Source: Rhodamnia argentea (taxonomy: Eukaryota > Streptophyta > Magnoliopsida > Myrtales > Myrtaceae). From it: 64,000 nucleotides of DNA. Numbering within the stretch: the stretch's first letter is position 1; every line of letters starts with the position of its first letter. The translations under genes were made by a program, and so were the position numbers. Below are positions 47,622 to 58,962 of the stretch, in pieces. The notes beneath the pieces are model-generated. The model was given only the letters and a program-made list of their open reading frames with translations. It searched no databases and was not told the origin of the DNA. The stretch spans positions 7,130,001-7,194,000 of the forward strand of contig NC_063154.1 in assembly GCF_020921035.1 (NCBI RefSeq). The letters run 5' to 3'.

Positions 47622-47790
47622 TATTAATATGACAGCCTAATAATACTGTCGGTTATTTTTTAACACACGATCTCTCAATTAATAAGTATTTTAGGCAAAC
47701 ACGCGATGATAGTACGTGGATCTCCGATTGAGATTGTACCCTTACTGATAATACTGTCAGTAAAGTATTTCCTTGAAAAAAATGGAGGCT
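47622..47790 (+). mobile_element. Short dispersed element (copy 3 of 5)
   Basis: 'GACAGCCTAATAATACTGTC ... acgatctctcaattaataagtattttaggcaaacacgcgatgatag ... gattgagattgtacccttactgataatactgtcag'. It lies about 190 bp beyond the stop of the NPF gene. Confidence 0.8.
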
Positions 47791-47976
47791 TTATTTTTCT
47801 ACTTCCATTAAGTGTCAAGGACTTGATAGGAACATAACTTGCAGCGAGCCGCCGGAGGATGCTTCTCCTTCTACGATTGTTAATACAATCCTAAAAGAGT
47901 ATTTACAGTCGCACCATTAAGTGACCCAAATAGAGAAACTGTGTCTACCGATAACCTCCTCAATAACTGGTATCAA

Positions 47977-50900
47977 CTAAACTTTTGCGAGCTCAACCGC
48001 GGCTTTATCTTTATCTTCTTCGTCTGTGACATCCACAGCTTCCACAGTGTGGACCTGGACCGGCTTCATCGTGTAGAACTTGGCCACACAAACGTAGTAC
48101 AACAGATTCAGAGCCTGCAACAACGTCAGCACCCAGTAGAAGTACTCCAGCTTCCCTCGGTTCAGGTTGCTGTCCGGAAGCCAATTGGACCCATCAGGCC
48201 CGGCGCTGTACTTGTGGACCAGCGAGACCATCAAGGTGCTCAAGTAGTTCCCGGCCGAGATCGACGTCCAGAACAGCGCTGTTGCCGTGCTCCTCATGCT
48301 CTCCGGGGCCTGGTCGTAGAAGAACTCAAGGTGCCCGATTGCCATGAACGCCTCTGCGATCCCGTGCAGCGCGTACTGGGGCATGAGCCAGAAAACCGAC
48401 ATGGGTATCATGGCATGCGGCAAGTCCAGCAGCCCGTGGGCCTTCGCGTAGTGCTTTCGCTTGACCTCGACGAAGCCTGCGACGAGGGTAGCCAGGATGG
48501 AGATGAAGTATCCGATTCCCATGCGCTTGAGGAAGCTGATCCCGCGGTCGAGGCCTGTGAAGCGGCGGGCCACCGGGACGAGGAGGCGGTCGTAGGCGGC
48601 TATAGTGAGCAGCATGGCAGTCATGGTGAAGACCGACATGGAGGCCGCAGGGATCTGGAAGGAGCGGCCGAGGTGGCGGTCCACCATCTTGGCCTGCTGG
48701 AGGGAGAAAGTGCTCTGCTGCGCGTAGGCGGTGTAGAGGATGATGCCGGAGGCCCATATCGGGCCCATCCGGATCATCGTCTTGAGTTCTTCCACTCGGT
48801 GGACCGTGTTCAACCTCCATACGTTAGGCGATTTCACATCATCCTCTGGAGTGACGATGGCCGCTTTGTCGAGGAACCTGGAAGTTTGATCAGCCAATTA
48901 GTGAAACAAATAAAAATAAAAAAAGGCCAGTTAGGAACATAATTATTACGTGGTAGAGCAACATTGTGAACTTGATGGTGTGCAAGGGCTTAGTCCTTTA
49001 ATTTGTCCCGGCTTAACCTATGTAGTTACTGTACTGTCTTCTTCGGAGATCTGCCCCTTGTCTGTCTGTTTATGCGAAAGCTACCGAACATTAGTTGAAA
49101 AATGATGGAGGAGCAAGCGTCCTTGTACAGTTCAGACCATCCATGCAAACGAAAAACGACAAGCGAGAACCGAGAGACAGAGACCCTTCATAATAACGAA
49201 GAGAGAGAGAGAGACCATATTGCTCTGGACCATCTTCGTACATTTCTCCAGAGGCCACATGCATTCACGTGTGCAAACGATTCAAGATTCGGTTCTTCCA
49301 AGTGGGATTTCCTAACGTGTGGTCGTGGAGGAACCCAGCATGAGCCAGTGGTCTCGCTCGCGTGGTCCGATGAGAGCCCACAAGCTTTCATCTTCACGCC
49401 ATGGACGACTCGTCAGAGACCAAACCGAGCCGAGACGTCCAAAATGAAATGCAGGACGCGCCCGGCCGATATAATCTCGGTGGGTGGGTTCCTGTCTTGA
49501 TTCATGGAATTTGTCCGGATTCCTTCTTTTCGAAATGAATTTAGACGCCATCTTCCTTCAGAAGAGAATTTCTTTTATCTGGACAGTCGTGATAAACTTT
49601 TTGACGCTGTATATCTCATGGATCATGAATTCAAGCTTCGGCTGCTTAGTTTTGTCGTGGAGTAATCGACTGTGTCAAGATACATCATCAGTGATTTCCT
49701 TCGCCCTTTGGCTTTTTCTGGGCTAATCCGATTGTCTTCTTCATTCAATAAGAGAGGTTAGATAACCTAAGTAGTTTTACGGGGCGTCCAATCATTAGGC
49801 TGTGGAAACTTCCACATCGAAAACTAAGGATTTCCTTAGGAAGGCTGCGATCTAACAGTCGACAAGATCTATTACTTATTTTTGATCACACGATCTCCCA
49901 ATCAATGAGTACTTTATGCAAAATACGCGGTGATAGTGTGTAGATTTACAATTGAGATTGTATTATACCTGATAATATTATCAAATAAGCATTTTCTATT
50001 TATCTATTTTACATGTCCATATATAAGGCCACATCTGTTATCATCTTAAATTAACATAAAATAAATTTCATCAATCATTGCTTATACTGTGAGGTCCGCG
50101 CGAGCCTTTAATGTCATCAATTGCGCGACTATGGATTTTCAAGTTCTTTGTCTAACCTAGTAGAGTTTGACTACTGGAACAACTAGGTTGGCTTATCATT
50201 GGTTTTGCCTAAGAAAGGTTACGAAAACCGTTTGAGCGTTGCATTGATCTAAAATATATCTTAGTATAACATGATTAAATTCGCAATAATTTGATGATTT
50301 TCTTCCTTCTTAGCAAGCACAAACATTGACATAGAAAGAGAGAGAGAGAACTTACTTGACATGGTTGGTGTGGACAAGCTTCCCATCGAGCGAAATTGAG
50401 GCATCGAGCTCCTCATTCTCGTACAACAATGTCGAATCCGTCACCATCGCTACCCTCCTCTTCCTGAACGAAGCCACGCACACCTGCAACAAACGGGTAA
50501 ACGGGCTGCCTGCTGGATCCATCATCCTGTACAGCCGGTACCCGCCGATCAAGGTGATGACCGAGAGGAACATCAAGAAGGTTGGAATCCCGAGACCCCA
50601 GCCCCATCCGATGTAGTCCTGAATATAAACGAGCACCGTCACTGCCAGCAGTATAGACACCCCCATCACGAAGTAGTACCAATTGAAGTATTTCCACGTC
50701 TTGGTGGACTGCTTCGGGTCGTTCGGATCGAATTGGTCCGCCCCGAAGGCGACCACGCAAGGGCGGATCCCTCCCGACCCGATGGCTCCGAGCAGGAGGG
50801 CTGTGTAGAGGACGGCAAGCTGGCCGCCGCTGGCCTCTTGGCACCTTTGGTCGCCCTCGCACGGGGGAGGCCTCAGCTGGGGGAGCACGGCGGATACGGT

Positions 50901-52077
50901 CAAAAGGGTCATTCCCTGTCCGCAAAACGAGGACAAATTATTGCTCAATAATGGAATGGACGGTGGTCCTACAGGGCGGTAAAGTGTTTATTCGATGATT
51001 GCGTGCGGTTTAATGAGTGGGTTTGACATAAACACCGAAAGACGTAAGGCTCATGTTTATTTACTCAAGGAAACCATGACGAATCCATCCATCTGCCCGG
51101 AGTGAACGATACCCATGGACTCCAATCATGCTCCCAAATCATTGAGAAATCAAATGAGAACTGTTAGTCTGTCAGTCTGATAGTAATATTAGTTATTTTT
51201 TACCATACGATTTCTCAATCAGTGATTATTTCATGCAAAACACGTGTGAATCTACGATTGAAATTGTTCCATCCCTAATAGTACTATCGAAAAAGCATTT
51301 TCATCAAATCGATGTTGCCTCCTTTTTTGTAACCTTATCGTCAAAATCTTCTCAGTTTTCTCCATTTTTTCCCCAGAAGCCCTGAGCTATCTTAAGGGTT
51401 AATCATATGTGGATCTCTTTCCTGCGAGTCGCTTTCATAAGTAGAGTGTATACAGTAGAAAAATGCAAACAAGTTAACAAGTTTTGCATACGGTCCTCGA
51501 ATCCGTCTTGTTTATGTCGCCATTATTATCGTAGCATTTCCTACAAAAAACAAAGGTCACTTCCCGAACAACTTCTACTTCTTCTCCAACTTTGTCTTAA
51601 GATGCTCGCGATCTCGTTTGTGTCGGCTCTCTCTATCACACGCGCAAATCATACACAGAGAGACAAAGAGTAGTTGAACTCACGACTACATAGATAATGG
51701 AGGCGACGCTGACGGTCCAGAAGCGCCCGGCGTAGGCGTCGGCGACGAAAGCGCCGATGAGTGGCGTGAGGCTGGCGGTGCCACCGAAGCTGGTGACGGT
51801 GTTGGCTGCTTTCGTCAATGGCATGTGGAGTTGGGCCGTCAAGTAGCTTAGCATGTTCGTGTTGAAACCCACCACCGCCAACTTATCGCATACCTCATTC
51901 GCTACACCAATCCATTCAACGTAATCAAACAAACATTCCAGAAGATTAAGAAGAAGTAGAAGATGAGGATGAGGATGAGGATGATGATGATGAGAGCTTG
52001 ATTGACTCACAGAAAATGAAGGGCATGGTGACCATCCCTCCCTTTTTCCTTCCTCTTCCATGGCTTCCTTCCTCCAT
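47977..52077 (-). CDS. NPF3.1: NRT1/PTR-family transporter, NPF3.1-like
   Basis: NPF proteins are 12-helix proton-coupled carriers; NPF3.1 members are reported to move nitrate/nitrite and gibberellin. Four exons on the minus strand (52011-52077, 51684-51901, 50356-50915 and 47977-48877) give 581 residues. Marks include MVTMPFIFSNEVCDKLAVVG, TPLIGAFVADAYAGRFWTVS, GAIGSGGIRPCVVAFGADQF, KTWKYFNWYYFVMGVSILLA, the cytosolic loop FLDKAAIVTPEDDV, YAQQSTFSLQQAKMVDRHLG, FYDQAPESMRSTATALFWTS and NWLPDSNLNRGKLEYFYWVL. The close fit to NPF3.1 as I remember it supports the subfamily. The usual ExxE[K/R] proton-coupling motif reads EVCDK (residues 25-29), so its second Glu is Asp. The start at 52077 was chosen because the nearer ATG at 52061 is out of frame with MVTMPFIF. 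Introns 2 and 3 each hold one copy of a dispersed element. Confidence 0.96.
49845..50003 (+). mobile_element. Short dispersed element (copy 4 of 5), in NPF intron 3
   Basis: 'cgatctcccaatcaatgagtactttatgcaaaatacgcggtgatagtgtg ... attgagattgtattatacctgataatattatc', aligned with the copies at 8535, 13793, 47622 and 51165. Confidence 0.8.
51165..51307 (+). mobile_element. Short dispersed element (copy 5 of 5), in NPF intron 2
   Basis: 'GTCTGATAGTAATATTAG ... acgatttctcaatcagtgattatttcatgcaaaacacgtgtg ... attgaaattgttccatccctaatagtactatcg'. The ends, GATAGTA and TACTATC, are inverted. Confidence 0.8.
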
Positions 52078-53110
52078 TTCTTTCTTTCTTTTTCAATTTC
52101 TCTCCTCCGTTGTTCTCTATTGTTTTTTCAGTGCTGAAAGTGTCTCTGATCTCATGCTATTTATAGTGCTCTTCATTTCTTCTTCTTCTTCTTTTCTTTT
52201 TTCGCCTAGCTTTTTGACATGGTAGAGACGTAGCCACAAGAGTAATCCAGTAGCGGTGATAAGAAAGGCTTTCATTTTTAATTTTTTGTGGTGCTTCGGG
52301 CAAGCACGGGGACGATGATGTTTTTGTCGTGTCAAAGAGAGACGAACATGCAAATGTGAATATATGACCATAGCTCCAATAATTGAAATCGCCGGCGACC
52401 TGAACAAAATAAAGGCGTCAGGACATTCGGGTTAAAATACGTTATATGAAACACGTTTATCACTTAGGAAATAAATATCAGCCAAAAACTTAGAACGTCT
52501 ACGTTCATTTTTAATAAAATTGGGGACGAGACAAAGTTTCTGTCAGCTTGGAAAATCTTGACATGGCAGCACAATCCAAGTGCAAAAAACGACTAGATTT
52601 ATAGGGGCCATAATAGGTTCACATGACATGTTTTGGTTTTGCCACATTTTGGCTTTCAAAGGGTTATTGAGAAACATGGATTGAGAAAGAGGCCGACGGG
52701 AGGTTGAGAGTTTCAGCCCCACACATATCATTATCTCTGAGCCTTTGTTTGTTTCACGAAAAACAACTTTCAGGAAAATATTTTTCGGATTTTGGTTCGC
52801 AAAAAATAAGTTAGTTTAGGAAAATATTTTCCACTTATGAAAAAAAACTCTTTCGAAAGTGGGAAAAATGTTTTCTCCTTTTTTGAGAAAAGGAAAATAT
52901 TTTCTCTCATCTTTGCTCCCTCAATTCATTTACATTCATTTTCTTTTCTACTATTTTTTTTTCTTTTCTCGTTCTTCCTCCTTCCTTCGCCTACAGCTCC
53001 TTCCTCCTTCTTCCTCCGTCGACCACGGGCCTCGGCAATGGCCGAAAATCAAAAGAAAAAGAAAAAAAGAAAAAAATAAAAATAAAATATTTTTTTTTTA
53101 TTTTTATATA
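52078..53110. other. Upstream region of the NPF gene and a MITE fragment
   Basis: It holds the NPF leader and promoter. From about 52738 there is a partial MITE ('TTTGTTTGTTTCACGAAAAAC', 'ggaaaatatttt') of the family at 46977. A purine/pyrimidine low-complexity stretch follows up to 53100. No gene is visible. Confidence 0.4.
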
Positions 53111-53111
53111 C

Positions 53112-53327
53112 CCACCCATGCATGACTGAGTTGGTTGAGAGCGTGCTATTTCTCGTCAGTCACTTGGTTCGAAACTCCCAACTCGATTTCGTGACTTAAG
53201 TGGGGGGCCATGGCTGGTGGGCCACTGTGCTAGCTCTCCCGAGGTGCTGACGCAAGCGCAAGCCGTTGCCTAAACTTGCGGATCCTCGGTTATAAAAAAA
53301 TAATAATAAATAAATAAAACAATGAAA
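53112..53327 (+). mobile_element. tRNA-derived SINE
   Basis: An A-box-like GACTGAGTTGGTTGAGAGCG at about 53124 is followed by a B box GGTTCGAAACTCC at about 53166. The spacing and order are those of an internal RNA polymerase III promoter. The surrounding text resembles a tRNA (ACTGAGTTGGTTGAGAGCGTG). A GC-rich body of about 110 bp follows, then an A-rich tail (about 53295-53325). That is the layout of a plant SINE. A clear target duplication was not found. Confidence 0.6.
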
Positions 53328-53551
53328 GGAAATACGCCACTAATTTATTAGAACGCGCGAGACACAAGCCAAAACACTCCATAGGAGGGATTGCTTTTAC
53401 TTGGTAACGGTAGGTTGGCAGGGAAAATCAAACCGGTGGCATACATCTAAGCCGCTTCGACAAGCCTGTTTCTTAATAATTGAGCCAAACCCTAGTTATG
53501 CTATGTAGGCTTGAAGACTTGTATATGTAAAAAGAGTCTAACGAAATATAT

Positions 53552-53898
53552 GGGAGAAAATTGTCTAAAAAGTCGTAAATCTATTGTACGGCAGCCAATT
53601 CGATCCTAAACATTTAAATTGTGCAATTTAATCCTAAACCTTTTGACGATTTGTCAATCTAATCCTAAATTTTTTAATTGTATCATTTCAATCACAAACA
53701 TTTTGACGGTTTTCCGATTTAATCCTATATATTTTGATAATTTATCAATATAATCATTTCGGTCAATAATCAAAACATTAAGTTTATGATTAAATTAATA
53801 AAATATCGAAAGATTTATGACTAAACAAACACAATTAAAAAATTTAGAATTCAATTGGCCTCCATATAATAAATTCGGGACTTTTCCGACAATTATAC
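53552..53898. mobile_element. Short 'gtcctaaac'-type MITE without core
   Basis: The left arm ('gggagaaaattgtctaaaaagtcgtaaatctattgta') is mirrored by 'ataataaattcgggacttttccgacaattat'. Inside are repeats of 'aatcctaaatatttt'. It is related to the Mutator-type MITEs in this window. Confidence 0.6.
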
Positions 53899-56650
53899 CG
53901 AATACATGGTGGAGATGAAATAATAGATTGCCCAAAAGAGGCGGACTCGCTCAAATTCGGTGGTTGTCACGTCAAGATGATCACTGGACCATGATTGTAT
54001 GTAAGGAAAACACTTGCCAGAAATTTCCAACGTCTCTTTTTTGTTGGGTTTAGAGAATCTTCCAACTCGGTACATCATGGTTCTAATTTAACTGCCATCA
54101 TCGTTCATCCTCTCATTTACGTGTCTTGTTGACCCAAATCATAATTCCATGGATTTTCCCGCCACCCTTGCTGACCAGTGACCAGGAGGAACCATCGATG
54201 AAGTACTAACAACATGCTTAAATGGATCAGCTTCTTTCTTTCGTATCGATCTTGAAGATATACTTCAATATTTGTTATGTTATCATGCAAATCCAGACAA
54301 GCATTTGTCCGTAGATGTGCTTGGCTTGGTGACTGTGAGCTCTCGCTGTCTCTACATGCATGGATAGCTCGCTCGTAAACCACTGAATATTTTTCCATCA
54401 CTCTCTTATTAGCGAAATATGAGTCAGTGAAGCTTTTTCTTGATAGATTTTAGAAACGACGAAACTGGAGCCATGCCCGACGGACTAAGTTCAGTACCAA
54501 ATGGACTACTTTTTGCTAATTATACATACATATGATTATTTGTAGCGTTAAACAGGAAAAAACGTGTGGGCTCAAGGGGAAAAATGAAAGAATTTACCGA
54601 GTAGCATGTTCTACTTCTGAAAAGCTGTTCATCCAGATTTTTGATGAATTCTTGTTCTACCTATCAAGTTTCTGCAAATAGGTCTTTTCAAGCAAATTCA
54701 CGTCAACGTGCTCCATAAATTTGTTCATCTCCTATCGGTCTATGCAAGCTTCAATGAACCCTTGGTTTACAACTTGTGCTTCTAGAAAGGTTATTCCAAA
54801 TTCACACACATTTCCCGTCCGATAGCTTGATCTCCTTCTGCAAAGCCAACACCTGGTTGTTCATACTAACCGCATATGGCTTGTGTCCATACAAATTGTT
54901 TGTTCTGCACACTCAAATACACATAATGGCGAATTATAATTATCTTGTAATCTTTGAAACATTATAAGGAGAAATTTCTCAACATTACGTGCACTGTTTC
55001 TTCTAATCCTCGACTTATTTTCTGGCAATTTACCAGCACAAGTTATTTCCCATTGTAGGTGAATACGTTCTTCAGCAGTCATTTATCGCTTCTCGTGGTA
55101 AAATTTATCCTTGGTAGCTTCTCTTGTCTGTTCACACAGGAAGCGTTGGCATCTTGTTCATCTTCTTTTTCTGGCAAACTCCTTAAGATGGCAGGGTCAA
55201 TCCTCAATATTTATACCAAAGATCATCCACACCGATCTCCCTATGCTCTGAAAGTCAGTACAGCCTTGTTTGTAAGGTGTATTAATCTCGATAACTTGCA
55301 TGGTTCAGCTCTTTCCCCCTGTATTTTCATTGTCTGATGCCAGAACAAGTGGACACGTTGAACCATCATCCTATATATGTCGGCTAGACTCGTAACTAGA
55401 GAGAACAAAACATCATCGTCCCGTTCATACACACATGCTTTTTCTGGAGTTCCATGAACTGTAGGCCTGCAAATTTGTGTGTCTGTCCGGTCACAGGTCG
55501 CTGTTCTTGAACAAACGGAAGGCAAAGAATAGAGAAACGCGAGGAGATGATCTCAGGGCATCGAAACAGTCGGTCTAGCCCTCGCTCTCCATCACCGAGG
55601 AATCTTTCATCATCCAATAATCAACAAAGTGACCACCTATCTAGTTGTGCTTGCTGAGCATAAACGGGACTCGGGAGAAACAGTTCCGTGGGTCCATTGA
55701 GTTCCGAAGCATCTTTGCAAGGCACGGTGGGGCAGATGATGCAAAGCACGATTAGAACAGCGAAAGCGCCGAGACCCCACGGACAGATCACGCAGCTCGA
55801 TAGCCCTTTTGTCTCGGCTCGAAAGGCGCTTTGTCTCCACCCCTATGTGATCATGCGCAAGCGCCACCGTCTATTATCATCCGTCTTTTGCTGGTGCGGA
55901 ATCTTCAAACCACGTGCCTTAACCTCTTTGATTTCTGTGAAGTTCCACTGAATGATGAGATCATGGTCAATGTGATCTCGACCAGTTTCGGGTCGCCCGC
56001 CTTGAATGGTAGACCTCAGTCACGGTTAGTCCATCTCCATCTCTGGGGTCTCACTGGTTTTGTCATTTGCTAGCAACAGCGAGTTGGCTTCGCCTGGCTG
56101 GATTTTTGGAACCATTTAGAGGACTGATCACTCCAAATCAAAGTGGGAATTGCGATGCATGGATTTTCTATCTATCGACAGAAAGAATCGTCTCACCCAT
56201 TTGTATCTATACCGTTATTAATATTCCATGAACCGTAGGCCTGCAAATTTTTCCTTTGTAGTTTTTGGCAAGAGAGGAGACAAATCACGCAATAGAGACG
56301 GGGATGATCCACCACTATGGAGGTGGCTATCCTGCCTCCTCACGTCGTTCTATTAAAGTAAGTATTGGGGACATCCAAACTTTGCAGAATATTAGGTGCG
56401 CCAGAATTGATCTGTAAAATGGTATATTAAATAACGGTATAGATACAAATCGTAATAAAATCATTAATCCGAAACGAACTGTCTTACAAATGAGACAATA
56501 GCGAATATAAACACCCTAATTTACTAAATAAAAAAACTATATAATCAGATAACTTCTAATTAATAAACTAACATCTAATAAATCGCAAAGATAAGTCCAA
56601 AATCTTATACTATCTAACATTCTAGCTCAAACCCTGGAGTCTTTATCGGA
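53899..56650. other. Unassigned region
   Basis: No gene can be supported. Base composition is more balanced than in the repeats, and there are several minus-strand frames (54117-54401, 55396-55617, 55637-55867). One minus-strand frame reads GLGAFAVLIVLCIICPTVPC near 55770, but no continuous family pattern emerges. It may be unrecognised transposon or decayed gene sequence. Confidence 0.3.
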
Positions 56651-56654
56651 GACA

Positions 56655-57272
56655 AAATTACCAAAAAAGTCTCAAACCTATTGCAGTTATGTCAATTCAA
56701 TCCTAAAACTTTTACTTTTATATCAATTCGGTCCTTTAGTTTAATTATGACCAGAAATCATTGACATAGTAATGCCGGCACGATCGACGTTAACGTGGTC
56801 ATTCTTAATAATATTTTTAAATTTTTATTTCTATTTATTTTCTTTTTCTTTTTTCTTTTCTTTTTTCTTCTTCCTCTAGTCAACCGCCAAGCCCCACGAC
56901 CGGCTAGAGGATAGAGCTGGAGGGGGCGACCCTCGCCCGACCATGGCAGGGGCGAGCCTCACCTGGCCATGCCAAGGGCACGCCTTGCCTCTGGCCGATC
57001 GCGAGCTCGGCAACATGCTGGAGGAAGTAGAAGAAAATAAAATAAAAAAATAAAAAATATATTATTAAAAATTGACCACCTCAACGCCGATCGCACCATG
57101 TCGGCGATTTTCGGTTAAAATTGGTCGGAAAAACTAATTAGGACAAATGTAAAATGTTAGGACTGAATTGTCACGAATGCTTAAGGTTATGACTGAATTA
57201 GCAAAAAAAAAAAAAGTTCAAGACTAAATTGGCATAATTGCAATATGTTTAGGATGTTTTTAGTAATTTTCC
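56655..57272. mobile_element. Mutator-type 'gtcctaaac' MITE with GC-rich core
   Basis: The left arm ('aaattaccaaaaaagtctcaaacctattgcagttatgtcaattc') is mirrored by the right arm ('ggcataattgcaatatgtttaggatgtttttagtaatttt'). Between them is a GC-rich core (about 56875-57010) of 'cgagcctcacctggcc'-type text. Confidence 0.7.
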
Positions 57273-57319
57273 CCTTCATCAGCAGCCATGGTTAAATCCC
57301 ATGCCCTTTTACAAGCCCT

Positions 57320-57530
57320 AATTCACTTTTCCCCTCAAAGACACGAAGCCATCTTAGTTGAGTCAGATAACTTAGGACTTGGTTAATGCTTCGAGGAGTC
57401 TAGATAAGTTCACTTGGGAAGCTCATGCTCATGTCATGAAATGCAAATATCTACTTCTAGATATTCGGGTAGTTCTTTGCTTTAGAGAGGCAAACTTTGT
57501 GGTGTGCTGGATTGCCAAAACCCATAAAAA
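57320..57530 (+). pseudogene. RNase H (RVT_3-type) remnant
   Basis: In two frames the plus strand reads EAILVESDNLGL (57337-57385), then VNASRSLDKFTWEAHAHVMK and FREANFVVCWIAKTHK (up to about 57527). ESDN, and H/FREAN..(A)DWIAK, are the C-terminal marks of the plant reverse-transcriptase-like RNase H domain. The N-terminal half is absent, probably because the neighbouring MITE replaced it or because of deletion. It is non-functional. Confidence 0.65.
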
Positions 57531-57539
57531 AAAAACTCT

Positions 57540-58962
57540 AAGAGAAGTACATCAAAAGTGCCAAAAGTTGCATACGGTGCTAATTTTAGTGCCAAAAGTT
57601 TTTTTTTATCACTTAAATGCCAAATTGAAGAAATTTCGGCCAAATTGATTATGTAACAATTACAATTAAATTTTGTATATAAAATGAATTTTTTTAAAAA
57701 AATTCAATCCACACGGACTCCAGATGGACTCCACATGGATTTCTAAACTTTAAAAAAAAAAATCAAGAAAAAAATAATTATAACAATTTAAACTAAAATA
57801 AGCAAAATCAAGCAAAAAAAATAAAATAATCTCAAGTCGTTAGAGGCCAGATTGACACCGATGGTCGCTGCCACAGTCATCACAAAGCTCGGCGACTCTC
57901 GCCAACCCCAGGCGAGGCCTCACCAATCCCTAGCGAGGGCTTGCTCACCAAGACCCGGGGTTAGGCGCAACCCTCACCCCAAATCCGAATGTGGGTCACC
58001 GGCCCTTGCTTGGAGCGGGCGTGGCCTCGCCCGGTGGCCTAGTCCACCACCACTACAAACCAGAATGACCTCCATTCCATCCATCGAAGGAAACTAAGGC
58101 AGATTTGGTTTAGGCATTACGTCAAATAGGTAGTACACAACTCAATCAGGGGAGAACAATCAACATTGAAGGCTTGAGGTCTCGTCCGGACTCACAACAA
58201 GCAACGATGAACACCTAAAATCAAATAACATAGCACAAACAAGCTTGAAATAAACGCAAACCGAGGCTAGTGAGCCTCAATCCATCCAGGCGAGGGTCGC
58301 GATCGACCCCGGTTCCGGGCAAGCAAGCCCTCGCCGAGTGCGGGCGATGCCTCACTCGAGGCCAATGATGGCCACTAGGCTTTGAGAAGTCGCGGGCGAC
58401 CTTTGTCGACCCTTCTTGGTAGCGGCTGTCGGCGTAGGCGTGGCCATAATCAACCTGAGTTGCTTTTTTTTTTTTTTTTTTTAAATTTTTAGCTTTTTTT
58501 AATCAAATTAAGTTTTTATTTTTTAAATTTTAAATATAAGTTGAAATTTTAGTTTTTTATTGTTGACTAGTCTTCCGGCGATCCACGTCGCCTTCAAGTA
58601 TTAATAAATAAATAAATAAGGCCACATTAGATTTCGAGCCAAGCATATAGAAGTCGGCACTTAAGTAATCGTTTTTAAAAAAATTTGATACTTAAGTGAT
58701 CATTTTCAAAAATTTTGGCACTAAAATGAGCATCATACATAACTTTTAGCACTTCTAATATACTTTTCCCAAAAAAACTCTTTATCTTTGAATTGGGTCT
58801 TATCATATTCCCGCTCTAAGCCCTTTGAAATCTTTTATGTACTAATCCCATTTATTGGGCCCGATTATCATTCTCTAGTTGAATGAAATATTTCTCTTTC
58901 AAACCCACCCACCCACCCCCTCCCCTCCCCCACAACCCCCTCCAAAAAAAAAAAAAAAAGAA
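57540..58962. other. Repeat-derived DNA with long GC-rich core
   Basis: AT-rich flanks surround a GC-rich block (57850-58440) built of 'gcgagggc / ccctcgcc' phrases like the cores of other elements here. Poly-T and poly-A tracts are frequent. No gene is visible. The phrases 'tggcactaaaatgagcatcatac' and 'gtgccaaaagtt' mirror one another across the block, so the whole may be one large foldback element. Confidence 0.45.

Larger units (their letters stand above)
45196..47940. other. Intergenic DNA rich in MITEs
   Basis: No gene is supported. Contents, left to right: the promoter side of the ACD11-like gene, a Mutator-type MITE with GC-rich core (46015-46575), a foldback MITE (46977-47236) containing an (ATT)n tract, and one copy of the five-copy dispersed element. 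Confidence 0.5.

Noticed and set aside
47941-48942. A 333-codon open frame on the plus strand
   Set aside because: It lies antisense to the last NPF exon, in GC-rich coding DNA, and its translation has no family pattern. It is a shadow frame.
50413-50925. A 170-codon minus-strand frame in NPF exon 3
   Set aside because: It is an alternative frame of the same exon; the true frame carries the NPF motifs.
52045-52061. The ATG at 52061 as start of the NPF gene
   Set aside because: It is out of frame with MVTMPFIF; the ATG at 52077 is in frame.
53112-53200. A functional tRNA gene
   Set aside because: A- and B-box text is present, but the stems and the 3' acceptor end do not close, and an A-rich tail follows. 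A SINE fits better.
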